A stretch of DNA of 64,000 bases from Ephydatia muelleri (taxonomy: Eukaryota > Porifera > Demospongiae > Spongillida > Spongillidae), in the NCBI GenBank assembly GCA_013339895.1, contig JABACO010000015.1, forward strand, positions 1,696,229 to 1,760,228, in the 5' to 3' direction. The notes beneath the pieces were generated by a model that searched no databases, was not told the DNA's origin, and worked only from the letters and a program-made list of their open reading frames with translations. Positions 37,521 through 49,024 of this stretch are shown piece by piece. Numbering within the stretch: position 1 is the stretch's first letter; every line of letters starts with the position of its first letter. The translations under genes and the position numbers were made by a program.

Positions 37521-38042
37521 GAACGTTGGCATGCGGCCTAACAATATGCAGATGTGTATAGTTTGCTTCATAGGTGGATACGTTACGTATTGGTACGTGG
37601 GACTTGCTGATCCAGCTCAGTCCAACACATAAGATATCCACCGAAGTAAGGGCATGTTTTGGGACACAAAATACTAAAAAAATTATACGAGCATACACAC
37701 TTGTCTTCTAAATCTGCGCATACGCGCGATACATGTGAGCTGTAAGTATTCAACAACACGTGACGCAGCTATGGATTCTTGTCTCGACAGTCAGACCTCG
37801 ATGTTGTGACAGCAGCGCGCGTGGCAGCCAGAAGACTAAACCAATGCAAAGCAAAATTGATCTGCATATATTGTTGGGGCTTCAAAAGGGCCCCGAAATC
37901 AAATTAGAGCAGCTGGGGTGACATGTACACGCTGCGCGCTAAATTCTATATGTACACCGACACACTGACGCGCGCACCTGATGTAGGCGTTACTTCCTTA
38001 TTCTGAAGTGTCAGTTATTCTTTTCTTAACTGAGACATGTTG

Positions 38043-38050
38043 TATAAAAG
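38043..38050 (+). promoter_or_regulatory. TATA box of the chitin deacetylase-like gene
   Basis: TATAAAAG lies 110 bases before the ATG. The same box is at 53830-53837 in the duplicate, and flanks are near-identical between the two. Confidence 0.6.
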
Positions 38051-38159
38051 ACGACACGTCGTTCCTAGTGCATGACGACTGCTTAGCGTGTTGTTGCATA
38101 CAATTTACGCAGCAACTTGCAGATAGTGCAAACAAATTAATAAGTGTGCTCACTCCATT

Positions 38160-39293
38160 ATGGACTCCAGTCGTCTCGTAGCTGTTTCACTTCTGCTTCT
38201 GATCACTACCTCGCTGGCCGCTGTGATTAGTAATCCAGCGCAGCCGTGTGTTCCAGACCAGTGCGAGCTGCCAGACTGCCGCTGTGCAGGAGTGGACATC
38301 CCAGGAGGTTTAACCCCTAGCAAAACTCCTCAAATCGTCCTCATCAGTTTTGATGATGGGCTTCGCACCCAGGACTACGAAGGGTTCTATGCGAGTGTCT
38401 TCAACGGTCGCAACAACCCGAACGGATGTCAAATCGGACTGACCTTTTTCGCCTCGCACTATTACACGAACTACGCCCTGCTTGAGGATATCAACAAACA
38501 GTACGGCTATGAAATGGCTGTCCACACAATTGATCACAACACGAGTTCTTTGACGACCAAAGAGGAATTTACTGGCGAGATCATGGGCATGAAGGAGATC
38601 TTTCGCATGTGGGGAAACGTTTCCTCAAATTCAGTGCGTGGTTTTCGGGCTCCTTTCTTCTCAACCAACGAGGCTGAGATACAAGTACTGTACGATAATA
38701 AGTTCTTGTACGAAGCCTCCATGAGTACGGATACCATGTACTGGCCGTTCACGCTCGACTACAAGTCCCCGCTGTGCAACGCTCCTGCCACGTGCCCGAA
38801 TAATGCTTATCCCGGCCTATGGATCGTCCCCGTTATTAATCTTCAGCAGAAAAGCGGCTACCCCTGCGATATGTTGGACGCTTGCACAGATCCGCAATCG
38901 AATCAGGATTGGATAGACCTTCTAACAGATAACTTCAATGCACACTACAATGGGAACCGTGCACCTATGGGTATCTACGCGCACTCGTCGTGGTTCTACC
39001 GAGGGCAAGGAAGAGATGGCGTTCTAAAAACGTTTCTTGACAATCTAGCGACCATGCAGGACGTGTACGTGTTGACGCACGCCCAGATGCTGGACTGGGT
39101 ACGAAACCCAACACCGCTGGACGAAATCACGAACTTCGTTCCGTGGAACTGCCCACCTCGTCCCCAGCCTCGCTGCAACTACCATTCCCCAGGCTGCCTG
39201 AAATGGTACGCCGACTCGGGATACCAGCTGAGCACGTGCACGACCCCGTGCCCTCGCGTTTTTCCACAATACGGAAATCTGCGTGGAAACTGA
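38160..39293 (+). CDS. Secreted chitin/polysaccharide deacetylase-like protein
   Basis: A single-exon ORF of 377 residues. A hydrophobic signal peptide (about 1-21, LLLLITTSLAAV) leads to a Cys motif typical of invertebrate family members (CVPDQCELPDCRC, IPGG). The NodB fold keeps its motifs: SFDDG (Asp65/66), HTIDH (His122, His126), RGFRAPF (Arg163), DYKSPLC and IYAHSSWF (His275). These bind a divalent metal and remove acetyl groups from N-acetylglucosamine polymers, so extracellular chitin remodelling is expected. The C-terminal tail (330-377) is Cys-rich (CPPRPQPRC, HSPGC, CTTPCPR) with no classic chitin-binding module. Short 5' leader and a TATA box lie upstream. It is the only intact one of four copies here; no CBM14 or LDL-A domain is present. 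Confidence 0.92.
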   Translation: MDSSRLVAVSLLLLITTSLAAVISNPAQPCVPDQCELPDCRCAGVDIPGGLTPSKTPQIVLISFDDGLRTQDYEGFYASVFNGRNNPNGCQIGLTFFASHYYTNYALLEDINKQYGYEMAVHTIDHNTSSLTTKEEFTGEIMGMKEIFRMWGNVSSNSVRGFRAPFFSTNEAEIQVLYDNKFLYEASMSTDTMYWPFTLDYKSPLCNAPATCPNNAYPGLWIVPVINLQQKSGYPCDMLDACTDPQSNQDWIDLLTDNFNAHYNGNRAPMGIYAHSSWFYRGQGRDGVLKTFLDNLATMQDVYVLTHAQMLDWVRNPTPLDEITNFVPWNCPPRPQPRCNYHSPGCLKWYADSGYQLSTCTTPCPRVFPQYGNLRGN

Positions 39294-39298
39294 ATCGA

Positions 39299-39345
39299 CA
39301 GGGGCGGATCCAGAAAGGGGGGGGGGGGGGGGGGGGGGGGGGTCT
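39299..39345 (+). mobile_element. hAT-like terminal fragment with poly-G
   Basis: CAGGGGCGGATCCAGAAAGG and a G-run begin a few bases after the deacetylase stop codon. This resembles a hAT terminal repeat. No opposite end was found. Confidence 0.4.
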
Positions 39346-40315
39346 AATGACTATATTCACAAATGAGGGTGGGTACGGGAGGGGCATGCCAAATTATCAT
39401 CTTGTTTGCTTCCACATCTGGTTTAATTTCAATCAGTGTTTGTGTTGAATTGATATCAAATACCAGTGCTATTTTCTGGGAATGAAAGTAAGGATGTTTG
39501 TTCAGCTTCCTGCATCTCGTGGTCAGCGACAGCGTCTAATTCGATTTGCCTGCGTATGATAGGTGACAGCTGCAGGCAGTGTTGTGCTCACCGTGTCTGT
39601 CATCGTGCTAGCTTCGCCCAGTGTACTAGTGCTCACTTGGACTAGTGACCGTGTTGTGCAAGATTCAGATATCATAGTGTGCACAGTGTTGTTTTCAGCC
39701 ATGGTCTGGGGTGATGTGAACAGCTAGCCATGTCTGTGGGAATCGCAGAGCCACTAGCATTAGATCTATGAAGTAAAAGTTATTGTGTACGATCGCCTTA
39801 AAAGGAACTTGTTGCAGAGCGTACTTACTGATTCTCACCAAAAACTGCATCAAATGTTAATCCACTCCATGTTTCTTTACTTTCGTTGGAACGCGCTACC
39901 TCGCGTGGTGCTTCGTTTTAGAACGTGTCAATTGCGTATTTAATTATTCATGGTTAATATTCATTTTTTTTTTTCCTGTGGATGTCATGATGATAGGTTT
40001 TGGACTTGTATCTAGTACTGCTTTCAGTGTAGGGAAAATGGTACAGGTAGCTTTGATTTTACCTTGGCTCAAGCCCGTCTTAGCAAAGCGGCAAAGGATT
40101 AAAGGTCTTGTATAGATGTTGGAATATAATCTCATTTTCAAGAACCCGTAATATTCCAGTACATGCAGTTGTCAGTCCAATTCCAATTAATGCCAGACAT
40201 TATTGGCAGCAGGGGAGATTAAAGGCTACGAGAAATGGAGGGGTTGAAGGGTATGCAGCTCTACAATCAACTCCTCCTAATCAACTCTCGCACCTTTGCA
40301 AAAGTGCGAGGGTGT
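39346..40315. other. Non-coding spacer
   Basis: No gene seen. Confidence 0.4.
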
Positions 40316-40450
40316 GGCTACGTTGTAAGCTGCCAGACTGTCGCTGCGACTACCATTCCCCAGGCTGCCTGAAATTGTACGCCGACTCGGGATACCTGCT
40401 GAGCACGTGCATGACCCGTGCCCTCGCGTTTTACCACATCTTCGCGATTG
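40316..40450 (+). pseudogene. Chimeric mini-fragment of the deacetylase gene
   Basis: CKLPDCRC from the N-terminal Cys motif is joined directly to CDYHSPGCLKLYADSGYLL from the C-terminal tail, in one frame, dropping the entire catalytic domain. The join lies in CGCTGC, which occurs in similar form at both parent sites. It ends in shifted sequence after LSTC. It sits in an ORF from about 40108 to 40479 that has no other recognisable part. Confidence 0.75.
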
Positions 40451-41070
40451 CACCAGTAGAAATGGAAGAGGATGCTTAATGTATTTTAGCAATTAATTGT
40501 CAGCAAGTTTTTTCGTTTATTTATTTATTTATTTATTTATTTTTTATTGGGTTGACTAGAAACTAAACGATCAGACGATGCTAAGTTTAATGGCATATCT
40601 CCAGCTAGCTGGATAATACTTGCGCAAGCCATTTGCATACTCTATATATGTTTCCGTTGTTATGGTCCACGATAAGCAGAACTGGATATAAATAGATTTC
40701 GTCCACGGTTTGGTCAACCGGTTGACCTATTCTACTCAGGTGTGTTAAGACTTACACTTGAAATGTTTAAATGGCTGCCAAAGGAAGCGTTTATTCTTAC
40801 ACGGACGTTACCACTCGATTCATAATGTTCAATACATTTTGACAGTTTTTTAAATGTATGAATATATAATGTCGTTTCTATGGTAATGGTTACGCGCGGT
40901 GAAATAATTGAATTGAATGTTAGAATTGAAACCCGGTGTCACAGCATATTTTATCCGTCATCCGGGGAGGTTAATTTATGCGAGTACTTTTCATCCGGTT
41001 GGATAGTATATTTTAACCTACTCTGGGATACTTTATCCGCCTTGGCACGTGTCGTTCGTTCGGTTTGAAA

Positions 41071-42440
41071 ATGTGTGCTTCACATATCGATGAGCAACGG
41101 TATAGCGTATTGGTTGAGTACCTCACTTCTGGCAGAGATGGTGACCCTCGGGCTTCACGTATTTGTCCTGCAGGAGCTACAGCAAACGAGAAACGGGGAA
41201 TACGGCAGTTAGCTGCTACGTTCGTCCTGAGAGACCCATTGCTGTATTACCGAGCAACAGATGTGATGAATGAGATCAGTCTTAAACGGGTCATTGCAAA
41301 AGAAAAGGTAAAAGCTAGAATTATTCGTTCCTGCCATGATGGCGTTCATGGGTGACACTACGGCAGGGACAAAACACGTGCAAAGGTAAGTGACTGAATT
41401 TCTCAGAATATCATATACCGAGGAGTCCACGCGATCTAGCCATGTCATGCACCCCAAATATCAACACCTTTGATGGCATGAACATTATAAGATGCTATCA
41501 GGTCATCATTATTTATCAAGAGATTGTCATAAGATACATATGGTGTGTAATCCCACGTAGGTTTTTACTCCTGGTACCATGATTCTGTTGAAGACATGCG
41601 AAACTCACACTGGATGGGAGGAAAATTGGGTGAAATGTGGCAGGGTCCTTATGAAGTTGTTGAAAGGTTAAGTAAAGGATGTTATAAGTTGAAATCGTCG
41701 AAAGGCTGCATTTGAAAACGGCTTATATATTAAGGAATTTCCTGAACCAATTAAGGTGGGTATCGTACGTAATGATTAGATGCGTGTAAAAAATACTGCT
41801 AGGGCAGTATAATTTATTTCCTCCCTATCTAGAATGGAGTAGAGGGAATTGTGGAAACCCGTGAGTACATGTGGTGTATTTAATATCAATATGCAGATGC
41901 AGCAAGCATACAATTTTTGTCAGTGGATATATGATGCCAGAGACCGATGTTATAATGATGGGGGTTACAATCACTAGAGGTAGTGATGGATGATCAAATA
42001 GATTCGATAATCTATCTACCTGTGATCACTGATTGGCAGCACGAGAAGTGTCGATTATTTTTTATCCGTGGCAACGACATCAATTCTAAAGAGCTAGTAA
42101 GGATTGGAATATCACAGGCTCCTTCGGCAACATTCAGAATTAAAGGAGATGGGAACTGTTTTTTCCGAAGCCTATAGCTCAAGTTCTAGCAGGGTCACAA
42201 GATGACCATGAGAAAGTTCGTCTTCTTGTTACCTTTTATATGGCACATAATTCTATGATTCTGAAGTGTGCATGCATTTTGAACCCAAATGTAACAATGG
42301 AAAACTATCTGAAGTGAACGAGGATGCTGTCCTTGAACATGTGGGCAACAGAGATGGAAATTATTGCTGCTGCATCCATGCTCAGTACAACAGTTTACAT
42401 TCAAATGGTTAAGACTGGCAGACTGTCTGACTGACCAAGG
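41071..42440 (+). pseudogene. Ginger-like integrase transposon with OTU peptidase, remnant
   Basis: Forward-strand pieces in order: an N-terminal region (RQLAATFVLRDPLLYYR, about 41200), an integrase H2C2 finger start (HDGVHG then HYGRDKTRAK, 41335-41385), a C-terminal integrase segment (MWQGPYEVVERLSKGCYKL, about 41637-41690), and an OTU domain (FRIKGDGNCFFRSL with catalytic Asp and Cys, about 42135-42175, then DDHEKVRLLVTFYMAHNS after a frameshift). The integrase catalytic core (DDE) is deleted. OTU domains cleave ubiquitin-like tags, and some Ginger elements are known to carry them. The copy is dead. Confidence 0.7.
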
Positions 42441-43286
42441 ATGGGCAACATGCAAAATGGGTGAAGAAGAGTCCATCTATATAACAAACATAAGCAATCA
42501 TTCTGAAACTATTAGGAAAATTGAATTTTAAAGTGTAGCTCATGTGGTACATGAATGTGTTGTACTGTGAAGAATTATTCTAGGATAATATCCGTGAGGC
42601 CATTTTCTGTCCCATGCAGTACACTAGGTATGGTTGCTATGACAACTACCAATTACATTAATTTGCGGGATCACTGTACACACATTTGGTACAAGAAACA
42701 TACATGTAGCTATAACAAGCATCCTTAAGGAAATGCGGCATCTTGTAATGGTTAAAATTGCTGATATTGCTAATTCCAAATATTGGTGTAGCTAGCTAGT
42801 CTTAGGATACCTGAGTAGGACCGGTCCGGTTCTGGAACCGGCTGGTTAAAGTTCTCAATCAGTTCGGAACATATACAGTACAGTGTCCATAATCAATGAA
42901 TATTCTTTTAAATAAACCCAGCTTTCTAATTAACTTTCAATAATTATTTCATGTAATAATGACCTAAATTTTACAACTGACTCATGAACTAAAATCAAAA
43001 ATGTTAAGTTAATAGGCACACAAACAAATCATAGTAAATTATTGCATGTCCTGTTTATTATGTATCATTACATTTCAGTCTTATAAATTCAAATCATTCA
43101 TTACAGATTAAGTGACCACCCATATTCAAGTTCCAACTTTTAATGACAATTGAGTTTCTTGGCTAAAAACAATAACCTAAAATTAATTAACTTATTCCAC
43201 AGAACAATAACCTGAAGTTAATTAATTTTTCTACTGCCGAGTTATTAATAGTAAAGAATTAGATTTTAGGCACTTGATTATGAGTA
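42441..43286. other. AT-rich spacer
   Basis: No gene seen. ACCGGTCCGGTTCTGGAACC near 42821 is a short imperfect palindrome. Confidence 0.4.
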
Positions 43287-43991
43287 CAGGGCCGTAGCCA
43301 GCCACTTGAAGTGGGGGGGGGCCAAAATCGTTCGATTTGGGACCCGATCTAAGGCAGTTTATTCCTGATGGAACAAAATCGTGCTTTAAGAAGTAATATT
43401 TTATAGCCTTTCAAGGTTGAGTCCTGCGTCGTTAACCATATCACCAATATCATTTATGAAATCTGCAGTCTCGGAAACGGCTGTATTGGATGAACCGACT
43501 AGTTGCGATGCTCTCATCCGCAACGGGTACCTACGCGGCTTGAGGCTGGTGGCAGCTCTTGTGCTAATACAGTCTTCGGCCGCAGGAACCACGCATCCAT
43601 GAGGAATGAGACTGAGACCTTCCTCAACGTGTGTGAGCTCTGGCCGCTCCTCCGGTTGGCTTGTGTGAGGTGTACACTTGCTTTCTTGAACAGAATAGAT
43701 ATGTCCTGGGTGATGGATGCAGCGTGTTTTCGTTTCCTCTCGTCGTCTGGTTTTTTCCCATAACTCAACGATTCATTGCTAGTGATTGCTGGGGTTTCGT
43801 TATCGTGAGATTAGTTATAAATAGATTACCACTTAATTAAAATGAAAGCTGTAGTGAGTTATCCAGAACCGTCCATTTCTATAACGTGTAGTGGAAGTAT
43901 TGCGTGCGTATCGATAGTTATATTATGAAAGGACTATTCTTCGGGAGGGGGGTCGTTCGACCCACCCGACCCACCCCTGGCTACGGCCCTG
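43287..43991 (-). mobile_element. DNA transposon with CAGGGCCGTAGCCA ends
   Basis: The left end CAGGGCCGTAGCCAGCCA faces TGGCTACGGCCCTG at the right. Both are flanked by TGAGTA (43281-43286 and 43992-43997), a 6-base target duplication. The reverse strand encodes fragments (DDERKRKHAASITQDISILF, LKPRRYPLRMRASQLVGS) in two frames that look like the N-terminus of a transposase. Superfamily not settled; hAT normally gives 8 bases. Confidence 0.75.
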
Positions 43992-44415
43992 TGAGTAGTT
44001 TTGCATGTGATATATAGGGGTGTTGTGGTATGTTGAGAAAAGAAGGAGGCGGAAAATTGGTGGAGTACTCTGCATCCAGGTAAACCTCCAGATTACATCA
44101 AGGGTAAAATGGTGGTTTTGTACTACATAAACTTGCAGACCAAGCCCCTCGTCCCCAGGCTCTATTTTGATATTAAAGTTAGCGGGACAAAAAATTGGGC
44201 CTGGTAAGCGATTGGCATAGTCTTTGTGCGCATGCGCTAGCCATTCACCAGAATCTGGTGAATCGCGTACTGTTGTAATTTGTTTGTAATCCTTTCCGTA
44301 TATCAATTAGTTCTCCGCGCAAGCTTTACCTCGTCCCAGACCGTCGTAAATGCGTCACCCGTAGATTTGCGTAGCGCTCCATTTCGAAATACACACCAAA
44401 TACACAAAGAGAAGC

Positions 44416-44790
44416 ATGGATACAAGGAAAGAGTCAAGGTCTTGCAGGATTTGTGGCAGTGTTGTGCCTCCCACACATTGTGTAGCACTCTTTTCTACTA
44501 CTTCAGGTCTTGCAGATAGGCTTAGCAAGGTTGCTGATGTCCCAGTGGCTCCAGATGATGGTTTGGCCAAGTTCATCTGCGGAATCTGCAATAGGAAATT
44601 TTTGTTAGCAGAGTCATTTTATAATAACAGCCATGCAAGGCTAGTTATGAGAAGAGCAATGCCTCACCCTCTGACACTGGTGGTACTATGGGTTCACAAG
44701 CTCAGGTCACACGAAAGAGAACCAAGGATACCAGTGGCCCTGAGGCATCTCCTAACACTAGCCAGTGTAGACCTGTGGCCAAGGCTGTTT
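44416..44790 (+). pseudogene. Zinc-binding N-terminal region of the transposon protein
   Basis: ATG at 44416 opens a Cys-rich domain: CRICGS, then FICGICNRKFLLAESF, a CxxC...CxxC arrangement like ZAD or the first zinc region of RAG1-type proteins. After 44630 the frame changes (indel or intron) to a Ser/Thr-rich linker with a basic TRKRTKD patch ending at TGA about 44790. It starts about 130 bases inside the left TIR, as expected for the first exon. Confidence 0.55.
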
Positions 44791-45207
44791 GAGGCTGGAC
44801 ATTTAGTTGGATAATTAGAGCGTTACGGTATATGATTTACAAATGATGGCGGTTAGCCTCATTATCGCTATGCTATGTTCAACGGCATGCCTTGCACGAA
44901 GCTTACACATGGTGCTATTATAAGCTGATGCCTTAGTACCTGCATCTATAACATACACATCTGAAGCAATATTACGCTTTCCAATTAATACACTGGCCGC
45001 TTTTCATAAGCATACGCCGTTACGTCATCTGAAGCTTGTGTTAAAGAAGCGCGAGTTGCATCGAGCTGCCACAGGTACGTTTGACATAGAGGCAAAGTTA
45101 ACACTTTAGGTAAAAGGTTTATGTCATTCACTAAGTGCGGCCGGCTGTATTCGACCTAAACAGTTTGCTTGTTTTCTATGAATAATTATGCGGTTGTTGT
45201 ATAGGTT

Positions 45208-45450
45208 GGATGGATTACCACCACCACCAAGTTCAGTTGCACTGCAGAGTGTGCGCAAAGCGCATGTTTGACAGAAGAGAAAACAAAAAGGACACCACAA
45301 CCAGTGTGAGGCATATACTCAGGCCTTGCAGAAGGTGTTTGGTGTGGCATTTCAACCTGAGAAGGATGCAATGGTGTACCCACAAAGCTTTTGTAGCTCC
45401 TGCAAGCGTTCCCTTCAAAAGGCAATGGATGCAGCTGCAAAGGGGGGTAC
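45208..45450 (+). pseudogene. RAG1-like central zinc region
   Basis: LHCRVCAKRM (about 45238-45270), and after a one-base shift in the A-rich stretch near 45295, ALQKVFGVAFQPEKDA and YPQSFCSSCKRSL. The order CRxC, KVF-x5-7, P-x-x-F-C-x-x-C matches the zinc-binding block upstream of the RING in vertebrate RAG1. A stop follows at about 45456. Confidence 0.65.
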
Positions 45451-45749
45451 CATATAAGTGCTGTGTGACTGCATTTCAGTGGCAAACACATAGCCGTGAA
45501 ACGTGCATGGTGAGATGTTTACACCCCAATATGATGGCATGTGTATTAATTTCTTTAAATCCACACAATCGTCAGGTGTGTGAACACTTCATATCAACTC
45601 AGCAAGTGGGAAGGCCACCCAAAGTTATTCACCCAGCTAAAGAAAGGCCGTGCTAATCAGCTATTAAAGTACATTGACCCATTTCACCACTTCCACTAAA
45701 TGCTATTGGCAACCCTAATAACTGTTTTGTAGCAGATGACAATTTGTTA

Positions 45750-46025
45750 GTTGTACAGGATCTGAATTGTTCTCTGTGCTTAGAGGTTCTTAACCAGCCC
45801 CTGGAGCTGCCATGCAAAGCACTTGTGTGTGCCAAATGCATTAAACAATGGATAGTGGTGTCAGTGGACGTGTTGTTATGACACAGCACCATTGCATCTT
45901 AACCCTGCACCCACCTTGGTACTGAACATCTTGGGCGATGTATTGATACACTGTGCAGCCTGTTCCAGGGACATCAAAGCTAGAAGTTTTGATGATCACC
46001 AGTGCACACCATCTCCTACTGAAGA
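45750..46025 (+). pseudogene. RAG1-like RING and adjacent zinc finger
   Basis: A RING reads CSLCLEVLNQPLELPCK and LVCAKCIKQW, then after a frameshift CYDTAPLHLNPAPTLVLNIL, GDVLIHCAACSRDIKA and FDDHQC. RAG1 has the same sequence of parts: RING, a Leu-rich spacer, then a C2H2-like finger. RINGs of this type act as ubiquitin ligases. Confidence 0.7.
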
Positions 46026-46129
46026 GATGATAGCAGCTGCAGATGTCCTGACACGCATGTCATCAACAAGCCCTGAGACCCTGTTTTGCAATGTCCAACA
46101 CGAGGAAGAGTATGTACATACACACACAC

Positions 46130-46130
46130 G

Positions 46131-46182
<52 letters not shown>
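46130..46182 (+). repeat. (CA)n microsatellite in the transposon
   Basis: It lies between GTATGT (after CNVQHEEE) and CTTACAG (before PVTFMRV), so it is probably inside an intron of the transposase gene. Confidence 0.9.
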
Positions 46183-46184
<2 letters not shown>

Positions 46185-46261
46185 GACACACACAAACAGA
46201 CACACAGACACACAGACACATAGTCAAAGTGTAATCACTGATATGATCACTTCCTTACAGC

Positions 46262-46560
46262 CAGTCACATTCATGAGGGTTACAGCCACCCACAATCTAA
46301 CCAGGTCAGTTAGCAAGAGGACACTCAAGTGAAGGTGTCAAGAGATGAGCCATGTGCGTGACATTGTCAGTGGAGGGGAGGCATCCACCCTACTCGAGAC
46401 AGAAATAAAGTGGCGGAGTGACGAAGAAAAGCAGCATATGTTAGTGGAGTCAGGGATAGCTATGGACATCAAAGTGAGTGCAGACCAAGGCCTAGCAATC
46501 AAGGCTGGCCTAGCAATCCCTTGGCACAAGCTACCACACCTCCGAAGGTTATCATATACA
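46262..46560 (+). pseudogene. Transposase N-terminal core fragment
   Basis: FMRVTATHNLTRSVSKRTLK then, after a shift, DIVSGGEASTLLETEIKW and LAIKAGLAIPWHKLPHLRRL. The HNLTRSVSKRT motif and the IPWxKLRxLRRW-like motif occur in Chapaev/CMC transposases as I recall them. Confidence 0.5.
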
Positions 46561-46793
46561 CATTCCACAGCATATTATTTTAATAACTCTGTTATCACTT
46601 ACATATAAATTTAGATGGCATAAGGATTAGGTCTAGACCATGCCACAAAGGAAAAATGCTGGGTATCATGTTAAGCATAGATTTGACATGTCGGTACTAA
46701 TCCAACATGTTAGCGTGCCATGCTAACACTGATTCCACTGGATGTGTGTGTGGAGATGTGTGGATGTGTGTGTGGATGGGTGTGGTGAATACA

Positions 46794-46905
<112 letters not shown>

Positions 46906-47040
46906 ATGCCTTGTCCCCTCCCAGCTTGATCCATACTTCATCACTGGGGATTAAATCATGCTAAGTGAGCCTGCCAGCTCTATGCACATAAAAACACATA
47001 CAGTGTATGCATTTTTAAAACTATCTTGCATGTAGTTTAT

Positions 47041-47235
47041 TCATTACTTGGCATTCTCATCCAGCAGTTGGAACACCTTTTCCACTAGATTTGGAACATA
47101 GATCAGGGCGGCTCCTCGTATCTCTTCTCCCCCAGATTTCAGTGAAAATGAAAAAGGGGCAATCTCTCCTTTGAGGTTGCCCCTGATCATCTCTCTTGAG
47201 ATTTGTCTCATCTTTTCTTCACTAGCAATGGAGAT
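47041..47235 (-). pseudogene. Inverted transposase segment
   Basis: On the reverse strand: GISIASEEKMRQISREM, GEIAPFSFSLKSGGEEIRG, ALIYVPNLVEKVFQLLDEN. This block normally lies just upstream of the GGGTFKMSFQ motif on the same strand in CMC transposases, but here it is flipped relative to it. Confidence 0.55.
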
Positions 47236-47237
47236 TC

Positions 47238-49024
47238 CAGAAGGGTGGAGGGACATTCAAGATGAGCTTTCAGATTGTTAATGTTCCCTTGCCCAATTGT
47301 CCCCAAAATACCTGTGTCTTCTGCTGCTTTGAGGCCGATGACAACATCACTAACCTTCATGTAGCATTAGATCGCTTTCAAGACCAGGTGGAAGAACTGC
47401 AAAGGATAAAATGGAGGTTGGTTCAAATAATGTTTTTACAGATAGGTGATTTTAATTTACAAAGGCAATATAAAATCAAGTTGTTTCTTTGTGGTGACTA
47501 CGACTTTTTCAGTACGATGTATGGCCTTTCAGGAGCTTGTGGTGCGTTAATACTAGATGTCAATAACACCCATTATGATAAACTTTGTACATAGGGTGCT
47601 ATCCTTGCTTATGTTGCCATATCCACAAAGATCAGATGAAGATTCCTGTTGACATTCGAGGAGTATTTGAGGCGCGCACATTGGAGACCATCACTCAGGA
47701 TAACCTAAATTACATGGCAAACTGAGGGATTAGGAGTGATGCACAATTGTTCCACAATTGCATCTCAAAGCCAATTTTTAACATTCCTCTATCCCAGGTT
47801 AGAATTGATTGTACGTCAATAATTTTACTTGCCCCTTCCCCCCTCACACCCTATAGGTGTGCTTGCCAGGTCTCCATATAACTCTGGGTGTCTTCACGAA
47901 GATCTTCAAGCTCCTTGAGGACACATGCCACGAGCTGGATTTGAAACTTGCCTGTTCCTCTTCGCAAATTGCAGCTAGCTCTTCCACATTTGAGGAGTAC
48001 CACCAAGAGATGCTGAGAATGCTGTCTGCCAAGGAAGACCTCACAAGCCAAATACAAGGGCTCAAGGTCATGAGCAGCTGACCACATATTTGTCCATCCT
48101 CTATGGTGCGGCAAATGAGGTGGTTAAAGGTCTCCTTGAGCAAGCAGAGATTAAGAGACAAGCTGTAAAACAAGTGGTGAGTTAAACAATGCTGCATGTG
48201 ACTCTTTATTAACTATACTGATACAATTATTATCAAAGGAAAAGCGAATTGAAGAGTCCAAAAGACATCTCCAAAAGGGATTTCCATTAAAGGATGGACC
48301 CTTTTTCAAACAGCTTGTGTTGCTCTCCAGTCCTTTAATGTTGAAAGGCAAAGTTATTTTGGAGGTGCCTTCATTGGCAATCATGTGCATAAGGCATTGC
48401 AGGTACTTAAATATACATAAGTGTCAAGGTTCCTACTCTGTATCACTGTGCCAATGCACTGTGCACACAGCCTAAGAGCATCGAAACCCTGTGCAATTCC
48501 TTGACTAAGGTGGTGGTGAATGACGAACCAAGTCTGACAGCTGACATTTTGAAAATGTCAGAAAAGTTTCAGAACATATTGGAGATGTTTGCAACATACC
48601 ACAAGTTGTATGATGCATCAATTCTATCTGGCGACAGTATTCAACAACTGAGTTAATTTAAACGTAAACTGTAAAATTAAACACTGACTTTGATCACATA
48701 GGACAAGCAATCACAAACTTTATAGATGTCTTCAGAAAGTCATTTCCCAAAGCCACTGTCCCAGTAAAAATGCATCTTCTTGAAGAACACACTGTTGCTT
48801 GGGTACAGAAGTGGCATGTAGGGTTTGGACTCCTTGGAGAACAAGGAGCTGAATCCATACTACATGCCAAATTCAATGCTCTGCACAGGACACGGCATGC
48901 ATCGATACACGAGAAGTTGCAGCATTACCAGTGCGTAGTGAAGGAACACCTCATCTCCATTGCACCAGAAAATGTCGCAGCAATACCAGTAGTAGCAAAG
49001 AGACCCAAATATTCTAAGGAATAG
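47238..49024 (+). pseudogene. Chapaev/CMC-like transposase core and C-terminus
   Basis: Forward pieces: KGGGTFKMSFQIVNV (47238), VFCCFEADDNITNLHVALDR, IKLFLCGDYDFFSTMYGLSG (47470-47530), CYPCLCCHIHKDQMK (47597), LPGLHITLGVFTKIFKLLED (47865-47925), KEVVKGLLEQAEIKRQ (48113), SYFGGAFIGNHVHKAL (48345), FPKATVPVKMHLLEEH and FGLLGEQGAESI (48740-48860), ending KRPKYSKE. Typical features are the GDYxF acidic motif, a CxxC pair, and the GLHIxLG and GEQGAESI signatures. Introns or indels separate the pieces. Confidence 0.65.

Larger units (their letters stand above)
35061..37672. repeat. Inverted-repeat-flanked segment, left copy
   Basis: TGTGTCCCAAAACATACATG at 35061 recurs inverted near 37640-37667 (CATGTTTTGGGACACA), so this 2.6-kb block is bounded by inverted copies of the chitin deacetylase upstream region. 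A related block is at 51349-53455. Within it, about 35225-36590 is inverted relative to 51525-52385. It contains a miniature element, a perfect palindrome and a 17-base minisatellite. Confidence 0.7.

Noticed and set aside
36676..37698. Long Ser-Leu-Pro-Asn or Gly-Glu-Arg ORFs on both strands
   Set aside because: They are translations of the 17-base minisatellite; every frame is open because the unit lacks stops.
47041..47256. A separate reverse-strand gene starting MSLHPSG
   Set aside because: The body matches a block of the surrounding transposase family, and the MSLHPSG start is the complement of the forward GGGTF motif; an inversion explains it better.
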